A DNA stretch of 64,000 nt from Candidatus Nanopelagicales bacterium (lineage in GTDB: Bacteria; Actinomycetota; Actinomycetes; S36-B12). The position numbers and the translations under genes are program-made. Under the pieces are notes generated by a model that saw nothing but the letters and a program-made list of their open reading frames with translations, searched no databases and was not told the DNA's origin. The DNA lies in NCBI GenBank assembly GCA_028825115.1, contig JAPKAV010000003.1, positions 1 through 64,000 of the forward strand, read 5' to 3'. Shown here in pieces: positions 18,123-27,340 of the stretch (the first letter of the stretch is position 1; each line of letters starts with the position of its first letter).

Positions 18123-19058
18123 CTAACGCAGAAATATTCGCTTAATATTCCCCAGCAGCCCTCTTAAATTATATTTTTGCGCCTTGAGACCAAACGGACC
18201 GCGGACTGAGCGACGAGCCTCCTTCCAAAAAATCTTTGATGAACTCAAAGACTGACCTTCGACGAAAGCCTGAAACTGTTTTTCAACCCGTGCGTATGCT
18301 CCAAACGCAACTCGGAGTTCAGGATTCAGACTGCGTATCAGTCCGGGTGTTGCTAGCCAAGGCTTCCAGTAGCCGGCGTAATGCAACACAATTGGGTTCT
18401 CCACTTTCTTCCCGTACGCAGGTCTAAAATTGTATTCAGGCGGAAGGGGATCCACAGCCCCTAATAGCGCCGCATTCATAACGTCTTGTTCCAGCAATTC
18501 GAATTCGTGGTCACGGTAATCGTTCATCAACGACCGCCACCGATTCTCGTGCCGTTCACGCCACAAGTCTGGTTTAGCTACCAGCATTCCCGCATTTGCA
18601 TACCAACCACGAGGCTGTCCATTGGAGCCCCACTTCAATTCAAAGTCCTGCATGTTTTCTTCACTGTCTGCAGCAATCGCATTTTTGTCGATGAACTTGA
18701 TCATGTCTTCCCAGCCACGCACTGCGATTGTGTCGGCATCCAAGAAAAGAACCTTCTCTGCATCAGCTATATCAAAGTACGCGGGTTTCACGAATGTAAT
18801 AGGCGAAATATGAAGCGTCCTAGGTAGCTCGGCTGCACTGATTGGACACTCGACAAGCCTAAATGACCAATTAAGGGATTTGACGAGTTTCTCAACTTCA
18901 TCGACTTCTTTTTGACGCAGCATTTTCCTCCAATCACTTGGAACTGCATATTCGAATTGAATCTCACCGGCGGCTTGTTGCGAATAAGAGAATATCGAAA
19001 TCGCCAAAGGATAGATGAAGTTTGAATCAGCAGTCATCGCTACAGTGACTTTGGCCAT
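18123..19058 (-). CDS. Family 8 glycosyltransferase
   Basis: A 311-residue GT8 enzyme. It opens with VTVAMTADSNFIYPLAISIFS, carries the manganese-binding DxD in KVLFLDADTIAV near 104, then GWYANAGMLV near 152, EQDVMNAAL near 190 and the late HYAGYWKPW that closes the active site. GT8 enzymes retain configuration and use UDP-glucose, UDP-galactose or UDP-galacturonate. It stands alone between gaps of 218 and 257 bp in which I find nothing beyond its promoter. ATG 19058 has a TATAGT box 6 nt upstream, one of the clearest leaderless promoters here. Confidence 0.9.
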   Translation of the reverse strand: MAKVTVAMTADSNFIYPLAISIFSYSQQAAGEIQFEYAVPSDWRKMLRQKEVDEVEKLVKSLNWSFRLVECPISAAELPRTLHISPITFVKPAYFDIADAEKVLFLDADTIAVRGWEDMIKFIDKNAIAADSEENMQDFELKWGSNGQPRGWYANAGMLVAKPDLWRERHENRWRSLMNDYRDHEFELLEQDVMNAALLGAVDPLPPEYNFRPAYGKKVENPIVLHYAGYWKPWLATPGLIRSLNPELRVAFGAYARVEKQFQAFVEGQSLSSSKIFWKEARRSVRGPFGLKAQKYNLRGLLGNIKRIFLR

Positions 19059-19064
19059 AACTCA

Positions 19065-19070
19065 ACTATA
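19065..19070 (-). promoter_or_regulatory. -10 box TATAGT, leaderless promoter
   Basis: TATAGT on the minus strand, then 6 nt, then ATG 19058 of the GT8 gene. It is near the TATAAT consensus. Confidence 0.65.
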
Positions 19071-19315
19071 GTCGTGAGTTGTGCGATGAAGTCTATCCTC
19101 CTTTAGATCCTTTTTGCTCGCGATCAAAAGTATTGGAATTAGAGAACGGTCTTTGTATTTCTGGCGAGGCTAGCTTGTCAATTTGAAGGCCGATTTTGTC
19201 AGAGTCGACCAACAAGTTTAATGGGAGCGCAGAGAGAAACATTCAGCGGTTACTGTAAGTTGGGCGTTGGCCACTATCATTAAGAATCTGCCACCGTAGG
19301 AAGCGGGAGTTTGCC

Positions 19316-20050
19316 TTGCGAATTTCACATGCACTTAAAGCTCGCTTTGAACTTGGTATTTACGGTCAGAGGAGAATCGGGCGTTACTACCGACCCACAC
19401 TTCACAATCTTTCGGTTTCTGGTGTGCCTATCTATTGCGACCTGACGGAGGCGCTGGGGAGGTACGGAATTGCCAGTGGCACACCCATTCCTGCTGGTTT
19501 CAAGGACAAAGGCGATTTGAACCAGATATTTCCCGATGATTATGGGTCGGAACTTAACACGGTTAAAGCCCTGTGGACCCTGATTACGGGCACCCGACCG
19601 GAAGCAGTGGTTGAAACGGGGGTTGCTAATGGCCAGTCAACTCGGGCAATGTTGCTGGCAATGGAAAAAATTGGGTTCGGACACCTGTACTCGTTTGATA
19701 TAGATGAGCGCATTCTGAACTCCGTGGAAGACAGCCTGCGTGCTCGCTGGTCACCGATAATTCTTCCAAAAACAAAGACTATGAAGCATTTAGAATCACA
19801 TGTGGCAGGGATCAAGGAGAAAATCGGAATTTGGTACCATGATTCTGATCACAGTTACCATTGGCAAATATCCGAATTTGATCTTGCAAAACGATCACTG
19901 ACACGGAATGGTTTTCTGGTTTCTGACGACGTAGATGGCAACGATTCATTCGCAGACTTTGCCAAATCGAACCCTGATATGACTTGCACTGGACTGTTTG
20001 ACCGACGAAAAGTCTGTGGGCTTGCATCCAGTACCCGAGATCCGGCATGA
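19316..20050 (+). CDS. Class I SAM-dependent methyltransferase
   Basis: A 244-residue protein with a Methyltransf_24-like core. AVVETGVANGQSTRAML near 95-111 is the SAM-binding strand and loop, LYSFDIDE near 122 the acidic ribose contact, and IWYHDSDHSYHW near 168 the third motif. Start is TTG 19316, preceded by AGGAAGCGGGAG as ribosome site. It lies 19 bp ahead of a TylF-type methyltransferase and belongs to a methyltransferase-methyltransferase-glycosyltransferase run (19316-21882). Likely methylates a sugar or glycan end; substrate unknown. Confidence 0.75.
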   Translation: MRISHALKARFELGIYGQRRIGRYYRPTLHNLSVSGVPIYCDLTEALGRYGIASGTPIPAGFKDKGDLNQIFPDDYGSELNTVKALWTLITGTRPEAVVETGVANGQSTRAMLLAMEKIGFGHLYSFDIDERILNSVEDSLRARWSPIILPKTKTMKHLESHVAGIKEKIGIWYHDSDHSYHWQISEFDLAKRSLTRNGFLVSDDVDGNDSFADFAKSNPDMTCTGLFDRRKVCGLASSTRDPA

Positions 20051-20069
20051 ATTATTTCAAGGAAATAAT

Positions 20070-20837
20070 GTGAAAAATAGGATCCATGCATCGGTTCTTA
20101 CCAGGGTCAAAAACAAGTTCTTGAGGCGCGGCATAAACAGCGATGGGTTTCCTGTCGAGGCAACGCAGATTGATCGAAGCATTGTGGAGCAAGTCAGGTC
20201 GTATTCCATGACAAGCGATGCTCGATTGTGGATGCTAATAAGGTCTGTTGAATACCTGGTGAGCAATAGAGTTCCTGGTCACTTTGTTGAGTGCGGCGTC
20301 TGGCAGGGCGGCAGCATGATGGCGGTGGCCAAGAAGTTGGATGCCATGAACGATCACACCAGAGAATTGTGGCTTTATGACACGTTTTCCGGGATGACGG
20401 ACCCTTCTGATCTAGACGTAGAAAGCCACTCAGGTCGGAGTGCAATGGAACTCCTAGCGGAATCTGACATCAATAATGCTAGGGGCGTCTGGGCCTGCTC
20501 TACCTATGATGATGTCTACGCAAATATGATGAAAACGGGCTACCCATCCGAGAAATTAAGATTCATAAAAGGCAAAGTTGAAGAGACTCTAAAGCATCAC
20601 GTGCCAGATCAGATAGCACTCCTGCGGCTGGATACTGACTGGTATGAGTCCACCCGTGCTGAACTAGAAATTCTTTACGACAAGCTTGTAATGAACGGCG
20701 TATGCATTATTGACGATTACGGTCATTGGGAGGGTGCCAGAAGGGCGCTCGATGAGTTCATAAGTAAATTGGATCATGCGCCGCTTCTGGTCCCTATTGA
20801 CTACACTGGCCGCATGTTTATTAAGACCTCTTCGTGA
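20070..20837 (+). CDS. TylF/MycF family O-methyltransferase, second copy
   Basis: About 255 residues from GTG 20070, chosen because AAGGA lies just upstream and the longer frame from 19998 would overlap the preceding gene. It shows all TylF marks in order: FVECGVWQGGSM near 72, LYDTFSGMT near 100, LLRLDTDWYEST near 182 and IIDDYGHW near 212. It is clearly paralogous to 10842-11615, with the same block spacing but diverged loops. Probably a sugar O-methyltransferase acting in the same short operon as the upstream methyltransferase. Confidence 0.87.
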   Translation: MKNRIHASVLTRVKNKFLRRGINSDGFPVEATQIDRSIVEQVRSYSMTSDARLWMLIRSVEYLVSNRVPGHFVECGVWQGGSMMAVAKKLDAMNDHTRELWLYDTFSGMTDPSDLDVESHSGRSAMELLAESDINNARGVWACSTYDDVYANMMKTGYPSEKLRFIKGKVEETLKHHVPDQIALLRLDTDWYESTRAELEILYDKLVMNGVCIIDDYGHWEGARRALDEFISKLDHAPLLVPIDYTGRMFIKTSS

Positions 20838-20910
20838 GAATCGCTAGGGATTTGATCTTTGTTCTCTGAGCTACTGTCACGCATAGTTCATAATTTTTAG
20901 GGGTAGGGGA

Positions 20911-21882
20911 ATGGATCAAGTATTCGAAAGTGACCAGGAACATGCAAAATCCCAAGGATTTGTATCGGTGCTGGTATTGGCGTTCCGAAGGCCAGATAAA
21001 CTCTACGAAACCCTGACCGCCCTGAAAGTAAACCGCCCAGGCAAGGTATACATCCACGTTGATGGCCCCCGATACGGCGTAGCCGAGGACGCTACTGCAG
21101 TCGCGGCCTGCTTAGAAGTCGCAAATCAATTTGTATGGGATTGCCCTAGCGAGATTCGTCTGCTACCGCAAAATGGTGGGCTTGGTATAGGCGTCTTAGA
21201 AGGAATAACTTGGTTTTTTGAACACGAAACAAAGGGGATAATCCTAGAAGAAGACGTAATCATTGCACCCAATTCACTCTTCCTCGCAGGACTAATGCTC
21301 CAGGAATTCGCTCATGATCCCGAGGTAGGGAGCGTAACTCTTTTCAACGCTGTTCCGCAGAGGGTGCAATCACAACCAGAGTCCCTCCTTCGGTTTTCCA
21401 AAATGCCATCGAGCCAGTACTGGGGAACTTGGAAAGATCGCTGGGTCCAAACCATTGAGTTAAGCTCCATTACCTTGCAAACTAATTCTCGCGCTGAATT
21501 GGTGGGTGTTGGCGGGGAAAGATTTGCGGAATTCTGGGTCGATTCGCTCGGATCAGCTATCTCTGATAGGCAACTTTCTTGGGAGCATGGTTGGATTTTG
21601 ACTCACTGGATAAATAGTTGGAAATCGGTTGTTTCAAATAAGAATTTTGCAGTCCACAACGGGTTTGGCGCAGCAGCTTCCAATTCCAATGTTCGTCCCT
21701 CCTGGTATCCCACACAATTCAGTGAAATTTTGGACCCTTATCCGGTAATCAACCCCCCGGCGCTTGATTCTCGCGCAGATGCCTGGTATTTCAATCAGAG
21801 ATTTGGATTGAGCCGTTGGAAAAAAATCAAACGTGGAGTTAAAAAGGTTCTTGAGGCATTCCGTCTCATGTTCCCTTCCTAG
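20911..21882 (+). CDS. GNT-I-like glycosyltransferase, second copy
   Basis: A 323-residue relative of the protein at 5068-6006 with the same motif order: VLVLAFRRPDKLYETL near the N-terminus, YIHVDGPR, the acidic ILEEDVI site, then QYWGTWKDRW and a C-terminal basic tail. The acidic site is LEED here where the first copy has LEDD. The start ATG follows a strong ribosome site (AGGGGTAGGGGA), and CATAAT lies upstream, so it has a conventional leader and its own promoter. It probably adds a sugar to the glycan methylated by the two genes before it. Confidence 0.78.
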   Translation: MDQVFESDQEHAKSQGFVSVLVLAFRRPDKLYETLTALKVNRPGKVYIHVDGPRYGVAEDATAVAACLEVANQFVWDCPSEIRLLPQNGGLGIGVLEGITWFFEHETKGIILEEDVIIAPNSLFLAGLMLQEFAHDPEVGSVTLFNAVPQRVQSQPESLLRFSKMPSSQYWGTWKDRWVQTIELSSITLQTNSRAELVGVGGERFAEFWVDSLGSAISDRQLSWEHGWILTHWINSWKSVVSNKNFAVHNGFGAAASNSNVRPSWYPTQFSEILDPYPVINPPALDSRADAWYFNQRFGLSRWKKIKRGVKKVLEAFRLMFPS

Positions 21883-22018
21883 TCTGTCGGAGTTAGCTGG
21901 ACGGCCCAGAATAATAAATTTTTCTATTTCGAGGGCCCCACCAAAGTTTGATACCTCACGAACACTAGGAATTTAGGCTAGTCGGTATTGATGCTCGGAT
22001 AAGTCTTACTACCTATGA

Positions 22019-22147
22019 TCATTGCTTCTCAAATCTCTCAAGAATCATCAACGTGATTCCATCTAGCAACACCAGTATTAACGAACTCGCCCACCAAATC
22101 GCTTTGTTTTCAGGGGAAGTAGAGGACTCTGGGACAGAAGAATTCGT
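22019..22147 (-). pseudogene. Orphan frame with one membrane helix
   Basis: Just beyond the stop of the 105-residue frame, a shifted frame encodes a Ser/Pro-rich linker (SSVPESSTSPEN) followed by a hydrophobic helix (ASSLILVLLDGITLMIL) and a charged end. It has no start of its own and is probably the shifted C-terminal end of the neighbouring decayed gene. No family recognised. Confidence 0.25.
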
Positions 22148-22464
22148 CACTTCCTTGTCTTCACGCGCACATATTTCCTCGCGGAAATATGTCTCACAAT
22201 GAACACTGCTATCGAAGTTTCAAGCCCGATCAGCGAGGCTGCAGCCACCATATTTCGCAAGCGATCTCGATAGAGATCTTGAAGTTCAATTTGTATGAGT
22301 GCCAGTGAGGCGTTCGTCTCGGCAGCAAAGTTGGTACCTTCACAAGAGAGCGTAAGGGCGCTAAGTTCCGTCGAGGGCCCTATTCTTTCAAAGGGAATCA
22401 CAGCCTGTGACGAACCGGCTCGAACGCAAATCGCACTCAAAGTGATATCGCATGGTGCATTCAT
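22147..22464 (-). CDS. Hypothetical 105-residue protein, one membrane helix
   Basis: I do not recognise a family. The frame starts at ATG 22464, which overlaps the TGA of an upstream frame (ATGA), an arrangement typical of coupled genes. Residues 70-94 (NMVAAASLIGLETSIAVFIVRH) could form a membrane helix followed by a basic tail, and the preceding part has an extended, strand-like composition. It may be the middle of a larger decayed membrane protein rather than a gene of its own, because coding-like frames lie directly on both sides in other frames. Confidence 0.3.
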   Translation of the reverse strand: MNAPCDITLSAICVRAGSSQAVIPFERIGPSTELSALTLSCEGTNFAAETNASLALIQIELQDLYRDRLRNMVAAASLIGLETSIAVFIVRHISARKYVRVKTRK

Positions 22465-22895
22465 TTAGGAGCCCGCTGTAACCGGTTTTCCAGAGTTCTA
22501 CGAGATAGATTAACTGAAAAATTTGGAAAATTATCTCTTCTAATAGTTAGTTCCTTTTCAGATACGTCTTCGATAAATGGGTCTTCAATATCTGAAAAAG
22601 CTGACGGTATCTCTCGTTCGAACTTTGCAAGCGCATTTGGATCGAAACCGGTCCCAGTGGCGAAAAGAACAGAGATGGGCCGACCTCGATGCTAACGACC
22701 GAAAGCATCAACAGCGAAATGGCTGGGCGGTTAATCAACCCGCGATCAGTTTTTGTGCTGACCGCTGAGATTCACTTGCAAGGCTGACTTGTGTCTTTCC
22801 GAAGCTCTACCATCCAATATGCAGGATTTGATTTGGAATCATGAGGAAATAAATTAAATTGGATTCGAAGTCCTTCGGTAGGTATTGTGTACCCA
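22461..22895 (-). pseudogene. Decayed coding region, frame-shifted
   Basis: On the minus strand, protein-like stretches succeed each other in different frames. First comes GLRIQFNLFPHDSKSNPAYW, ending at a TGA near 22772. It is followed in the same frame by NRPAISLLMLSVVSIEVG, then after a shift by PISVLFATGTGFDPNALAKF and EKELTIRRDNFPNFSVN, ending at 22461. Composition is that of real protein, yet no frame is long and no family is clear. I read it as a gene broken by at least one nonsense change and one frameshift. Confidence 0.35.
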
Positions 22896-24038
22896 CTAGG
22901 CGATTTCACTCCAAGCCTTAATCCCAGCAACGAATCGATTGGCCATTGATTCAATGGAGAGTTCATATTCGAGTATTTCGCAATTACCGGATAACCTTTC
23001 TAACTCTGTTCGGTCACCCAAGAGTCTGGTTACCGAATCCGCGAATACTCGAACGTTGTGCTCGACGAAGAGTGCATTCTTGCCTTTTGTTAGATATTCC
23101 GCTTCGGGGGAATGGGATGGGTGCTCTGTAGTGACAATGGGAACGCGAGCAGCTAGGGAGTCTACGGCGACGAGACCGACCCATTCGGGGATCAAAAGCA
23201 AATCAGCAGCACACAGAGCGATTGCCTTTTCGTTGCCATCCGCCCTACCTAAGTAAACGACAGGGCCCCCTCTTTCTTGTAGTCCCCGCACTTCGCCCGC
23301 CAGGCTGCCGTCGCCCGCCACTAGTAATTTGAATTCGGGGCAAGTCTTAACAATTTCTTGTGCCGCATCCAACAGGAAAGGGACCCCTTTGCGTTCATCT
23401 ATTCCACCAAGAAATAGCCCGACGGCTCCTCGAGTGAGCCCGTGACCTTGCAAGTAGCTCTCCAACTCTCCGGCCGAGATCAAGGAGATTGCTTTCTGCA
23501 GTGAAAAAGTATCCGTTGAATTATTTAAAATGGTGACCCGATTTTGTGGAAACCCGTGCTCAATCACGGGCTGGGCGCCACTCTGGGTGTAACTAAAGAA
23601 CCAATCCATGCGTTTGGTTAGCCACTGTTTCATCGCGGCTTCAACATTGGACTGGGTAGAGGAATAGGAGCGGCCCTGTCCCCACATGGCAACCTTGGGC
23701 TTATTTCGAAACTTTGGTCGCAGTGCCAAAGACCAAGCCTCAAGGTTCTTAATCGCTTGTTCAACAATGACCATGTCGGGGTCGAAGGTATTCAATACAT
23801 TATGCAGATCCTTCTTGAAAAAACTCTTCTTCCCAATTTTCACTTGGTGTTTCTCCAAAACGAAATCCGCGAAGATGGCAGTTTCGTCATCGTTTCGTGA
23901 ACTGTCGTGACCACTCGCCAAAGGTGCCGCAATAGCGAGCTCGACTCCGATACCAGAGAGCAATTCTTTCATGTTGCGGAAAAGTGGTACTCGATAAGAG
24001 GGGACATATGGCTGAATGATGAGGAGTCGTTTAGCCAT
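22896..24038 (-). CDS. GT4-like glycosyltransferase
   Basis: About 380 residues from ATG 24038 (RLLIIQPYVPSYRVPLFRNM); the longer open frame to 24203 only duplicates coding space of the next gene. It has the GT-B arrangement with SSTQSNVE... TKRMDWFFSYTQSG in the N-domain and GLFLGGIDERKGVPFLLDA opening the C-domain. The donor loop reads EWVGLVAVDSLAARVP, so the second acidic residue is Asp rather than the usual Glu. It overlaps the end of the upstream GT4 gene by 8 bp and is surely co-transcribed with it. Substrate unknown. Confidence 0.82.
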   Translation of the reverse strand: MAKRLLIIQPYVPSYRVPLFRNMKELLSGIGVELAIAAPLASGHDSSRNDDETAIFADFVLEKHQVKIGKKSFFKKDLHNVLNTFDPDMVIVEQAIKNLEAWSLALRPKFRNKPKVAMWGQGRSYSSTQSNVEAAMKQWLTKRMDWFFSYTQSGAQPVIEHGFPQNRVTILNNSTDTFSLQKAISLISAGELESYLQGHGLTRGAVGLFLGGIDERKGVPFLLDAAQEIVKTCPEFKLLVAGDGSLAGEVRGLQERGGPVVYLGRADGNEKAIALCAADLLLIPEWVGLVAVDSLAARVPIVTTEHPSHSPEAEYLTKGKNALFVEHNVRVFADSVTRLLGDRTELERLSGNCEILEYELSIESMANRFVAGIKAWSEIA

Positions 24039-25164
24039 TTTTTTCCACCACGAATTCGAATAAAGACTCAATCTTCGCCAACCAAGCAGCTTTGGTCCAC
24101 CTCTGCTGAAATTCTCCCAGTGCGGCAGCGGACATCTGATCTCTGTTTTCCACAACGGACGCCAATGCAGCCTCCAGCGAGACGCGGTCTTGGTATACGG
24201 CACCAGACCCTGTTGCGCTTACGAGTTCTGCGGAGGTGTTTGCGTAGAAAGCCACAACTGGAACACCCACCCGCATGGCTTCCGCGACAACTTGAGGGTC
24301 AGATTCGTACCACCTGCTGGGAAATATCATGCCGAATGATTGAGCAAGGATTTCACGTAGAGTCTCCCTCGAAACACTTGAAAGGAATTCAATGCGCTTC
24401 TCCTTAGCCGCCGCTTTAATCTGCTCTTCTAATTCACCGTCACCCACCACAAGTAGCTGCTCAGAGTGCGGCCAGTCCTGCACAAGGTCAACGAACCCTT
24501 TCTCGGGTGTGAAGCGACCCATTGCAATCCACTTTCGAGGTCTGGTAAGGGTTGAATGAATCAAATCCACCTGGTCAATGAAATTAGGAATCATGTGGGT
24601 TGAGAGTTCAAGAGGTACAAACCTCCTGATTGCCCGATCCGAGAGCTCGGAAGTAGTAACAATCCCGGTAGCGCCTGTAAGCAGATTCTGCTGGGTCCGG
24701 GAGATACTGAGCGCAATTGGGATTGTCGCGAGCCGCGAATCTCGGTAGCAACCATGAACAATTGCACGGTGATTCCCTCGATCTGGGCATTCGTGACAAA
24801 TATTTCCGTCTCGGTACAAAAGTCCATTGGAGCACACCGATCGGTAGTTGTGCAGCGAAACCACGGTTGGTGCAGAGATCCTAGAGACCCACTTCGTTGA
24901 AAAATTGGGAAACAGATTGTGAACATGAACAACATCAGGATTGAAGCGCAATAGTGTCTTGCTAGGGTCAAAACCAGAACCGCTCAACAGGTTCACGGCT
25001 GTCTTGGCTGCGTAGAAACCACCCTGAAGATGGTCTGTGTCTTGCCGGATCAACTCAACTTGGTGTCCCGCCTGATTCAGAGCCTCAACCTGATCTTCGA
25101 CCACCCGATTCTCGCCGCTTGGCTGGGCCGAGGAATAGAAACTATGCACTACAGCGATTCTCAT
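24031..25164 (-). CDS. GT4 glycosyltransferase with Cys-rich insert
   Basis: A 377-residue GT4 enzyme. N-terminal motif VVHSFYSSAQPSGENRVVEDQ, then SLHNYRSVCSNGLLYRDGN with a four-cysteine CHECP-type insert near 135-155 that is found in a subset of GT4 proteins and may bind zinc. The C-domain has AMGRFTPEKGFVDL near 222 and the donor loop SRWYESDPQVVAEAMRVGVP near 290 with both acidic residues. It heads a two-gene minus-strand operon with the GT4-like gene that follows. ATG 25164 is the start; no clear leaderless box is seen. Confidence 0.88.
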   Translation of the reverse strand: MRIAVVHSFYSSAQPSGENRVVEDQVEALNQAGHQVELIRQDTDHLQGGFYAAKTAVNLLSGSGFDPSKTLLRFNPDVVHVHNLFPNFSTKWVSRISAPTVVSLHNYRSVCSNGLLYRDGNICHECPDRGNHRAIVHGCYRDSRLATIPIALSISRTQQNLLTGATGIVTTSELSDRAIRRFVPLELSTHMIPNFIDQVDLIHSTLTRPRKWIAMGRFTPEKGFVDLVQDWPHSEQLLVVGDGELEEQIKAAAKEKRIEFLSSVSRETLREILAQSFGMIFPSRWYESDPQVVAEAMRVGVPVVAFYANTSAELVSATGSGAVYQDRVSLEAALASVVENRDQMSAAALGEFQQRWTKAAWLAKIESLFEFVVEKNG

Positions 25165-25380
25165 GATGTTCGGCTATCCAGCGACACCAGAGATCGAGGA
25201 TCTATGGGCAGTTTAGGCAAAGTCACATTTCCCCTCAGATCGGTTCCGTCGATACAAGACTACCGGGCAATCACGAAGGGGCTGGCAAATCAGTGAGCAG
25301 TGTTGCTTCTCGCGGTTTTCGTAGCGCTTTGGTAGCCTTTCAGATCTAATGACAATCTACTGCACGAGAGGCTAGACACT

Positions 25381-27264
25381 GTGTGCGGAATATTTGGAGT
25401 CATTCAACCCTCGGGTGTGACGGACTCGCTGGCAGATACGACAAATCACATCGGTGAATTTCTTTTACATCGCGGTCCTGACGGTTCCGGTTACATCAAG
25501 GGACCCGCAGCCTACTTGGCCATGCATCGGCTCAGCATCATGGACGTTCAAGGCGGTGGACAGCCATTCTGGAGCGAGAACCACCAGATTGGCGTTCTGG
25601 GCAACGGAGAGATTTACAACGCTTCAGAGCTGCGTGCTGGGCTCCTGGCGGCAGGTCACAGCTTCACCAGTACCTCTGACATGGAAGTCGTCCCTCACCT
25701 GATTGAAGCTCACGGGTTGGACGGTATTTCACGCCTCCGGGGAATGTTCGCTCTCGTTGTTTCGGACAAAGAAATGAATGCTGTCCACTTAATCCGGGAT
25801 CGTATGGGTGAAAAACCAATTATTTACTATAGGGACGGCAATGCCACCTTTTTTGCCAGTGAGCAATCAGCGCTGATCAAGTCAAAAGTCGTGCCGTCCG
25901 AGATTGATCCAGGATTTCTCTCAAATTACCTTTTGCACGGATTTGTTCCAGAACCACATTCGCTGGTGACGGGTGTTCACAAGGTCCCTGCCGGACACAT
26001 TCTCAGTATTTCCTTGACCGACGGCTCCCACACCCTAAAGCAGTATTGGGACCCCATGGAATTTGTCGGGTCAAAACCATTGAACACAAAAGACCTGCGG
26101 GAAGTAATTGAAGAATCCATTGAAGTCTCGTGCACGAGCGACCGTCCGGTGGGGATATCCCTCTCCGGAGGTCTTGACTCCTCTTTGGTCGCGGCACTCG
26201 CAACCACTCACCGGACAGAATTGCACGCCTTCACAGTAGGTTATGAAGCTAATGGTTTCGATGAAGCAGCCCAAGCAAATGAATTCGCCTCGAAGCTTGG
26301 CATCCCCTGTCACACCCGGTACTTGGACACCCGAGAGGTGGCGCATTCTTTCTCAGACATCTGCAGTTGGCGAGACGAACCGATCGCCGATATTGCCGGT
26401 CCCAGCATCGCAGCGGTCGCAAAGATGGCTGAGGAAGAACATGTACCCGTTCTGCTCACCGGTCTCGGTGGCGACGAACTCTTCTGGGGATACAGCTGGG
26501 TCAATAACCTGGCTATTTCGACGCGGCGCTATCTAGGGCAGCAGGGATCACGGTCCCTCAAGGATTTCTACTCACCGCCACCTCGGGGCAAACAAGGCCT
26601 ATTCGACTGGGGATTAAATTGGGGTGGAATTCGCAGTGAGGTTGCCAGGACTCGCTTCATGAAAAACTGGGCGACACACACCGAGGTTCCAATACCTCTC
26701 TACGAGTTTCAATACGGCTACCGATCGATCAATCAACAAATTCAAGCTATTTGCGGAAAAGTCCCCTCACCTGAATTTCTCATGCCACCGGATCCTGATC
26801 TTGTCGACGCTTTTTTTACCAACGCACAACTTGTCGGCTACCTTCGAGTGAACGGACTCACCCAAGTGGACCGACTTTCCATGCATTACTCGATTGAAAG
26901 TCGTGTTCCCTTAATTGACCACAAATTGGTCGAATACGTTATGAGTGCAAGAGTCGGGTCCAGTTACTCGCAAGAACCTCAGAAGATGTCTCTAAGGGAA
27001 GTCGCCAAACAAATCCTCCCGCCTGAAGTTATGAATCGACCCAAACGTGGTTTCACCCCTCCCGTACGGACATGGCTGCGAGAGATCTGGGGCATGAATC
27101 ACGATGCCCTCAATGCTGATGCACTTTCACAAATCCCAGACATCAACATTCACGCAATTCGAACCACAATGGCTAACCCAATAAACAAAACGGGCCAAGT
27201 GAACCAAATGGCGCTGCGATTGCTAACCCTGGAACTCTGGGCAAGGTCGCTAGCAAGTCAGTGA
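25381..27264 (+). CDS. asnB: Glutamine-dependent asparagine synthase-like amidotransferase
   Basis: A 627-residue two-domain enzyme. GTG 25381 is fixed as the start because the next codon is the catalytic Cys2 (CGIFGV). The glutaminase domain spans ~2-200 (HRGPDGSG, LGNGEIYN), and the synthetase domain has the PP-loop SLSGGLDSSLVAAL near 260. Length is normal. In surface-glycan loci such AsnB-like proteins often amidate uronic acid residues rather than make free asparagine, and that is my preferred reading given the neighbours. It is followed by degraded sequence. The 216-bp region upstream holds no gene. Confidence 0.88.
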   Translation: MCGIFGVIQPSGVTDSLADTTNHIGEFLLHRGPDGSGYIKGPAAYLAMHRLSIMDVQGGGQPFWSENHQIGVLGNGEIYNASELRAGLLAAGHSFTSTSDMEVVPHLIEAHGLDGISRLRGMFALVVSDKEMNAVHLIRDRMGEKPIIYYRDGNATFFASEQSALIKSKVVPSEIDPGFLSNYLLHGFVPEPHSLVTGVHKVPAGHILSISLTDGSHTLKQYWDPMEFVGSKPLNTKDLREVIEESIEVSCTSDRPVGISLSGGLDSSLVAALATTHRTELHAFTVGYEANGFDEAAQANEFASKLGIPCHTRYLDTREVAHSFSDICSWRDEPIADIAGPSIAAVAKMAEEEHVPVLLTGLGGDELFWGYSWVNNLAISTRRYLGQQGSRSLKDFYSPPPRGKQGLFDWGLNWGGIRSEVARTRFMKNWATHTEVPIPLYEFQYGYRSINQQIQAICGKVPSPEFLMPPDPDLVDAFFTNAQLVGYLRVNGLTQVDRLSMHYSIESRVPLIDHKLVEYVMSARVGSSYSQEPQKMSLREVAKQILPPEVMNRPKRGFTPPVRTWLREIWGMNHDALNADALSQIPDINIHAIRTTMANPINKTGQVNQMALRLLTLELWARSLASQ

Positions 27265-27340
27265 TCCCAATCCCATAGATCTATCTGCGACAGCAGTCTT
27301 TCAACGCACACCTTAACTTGAAGAAGGGGGGGATGTGGCT

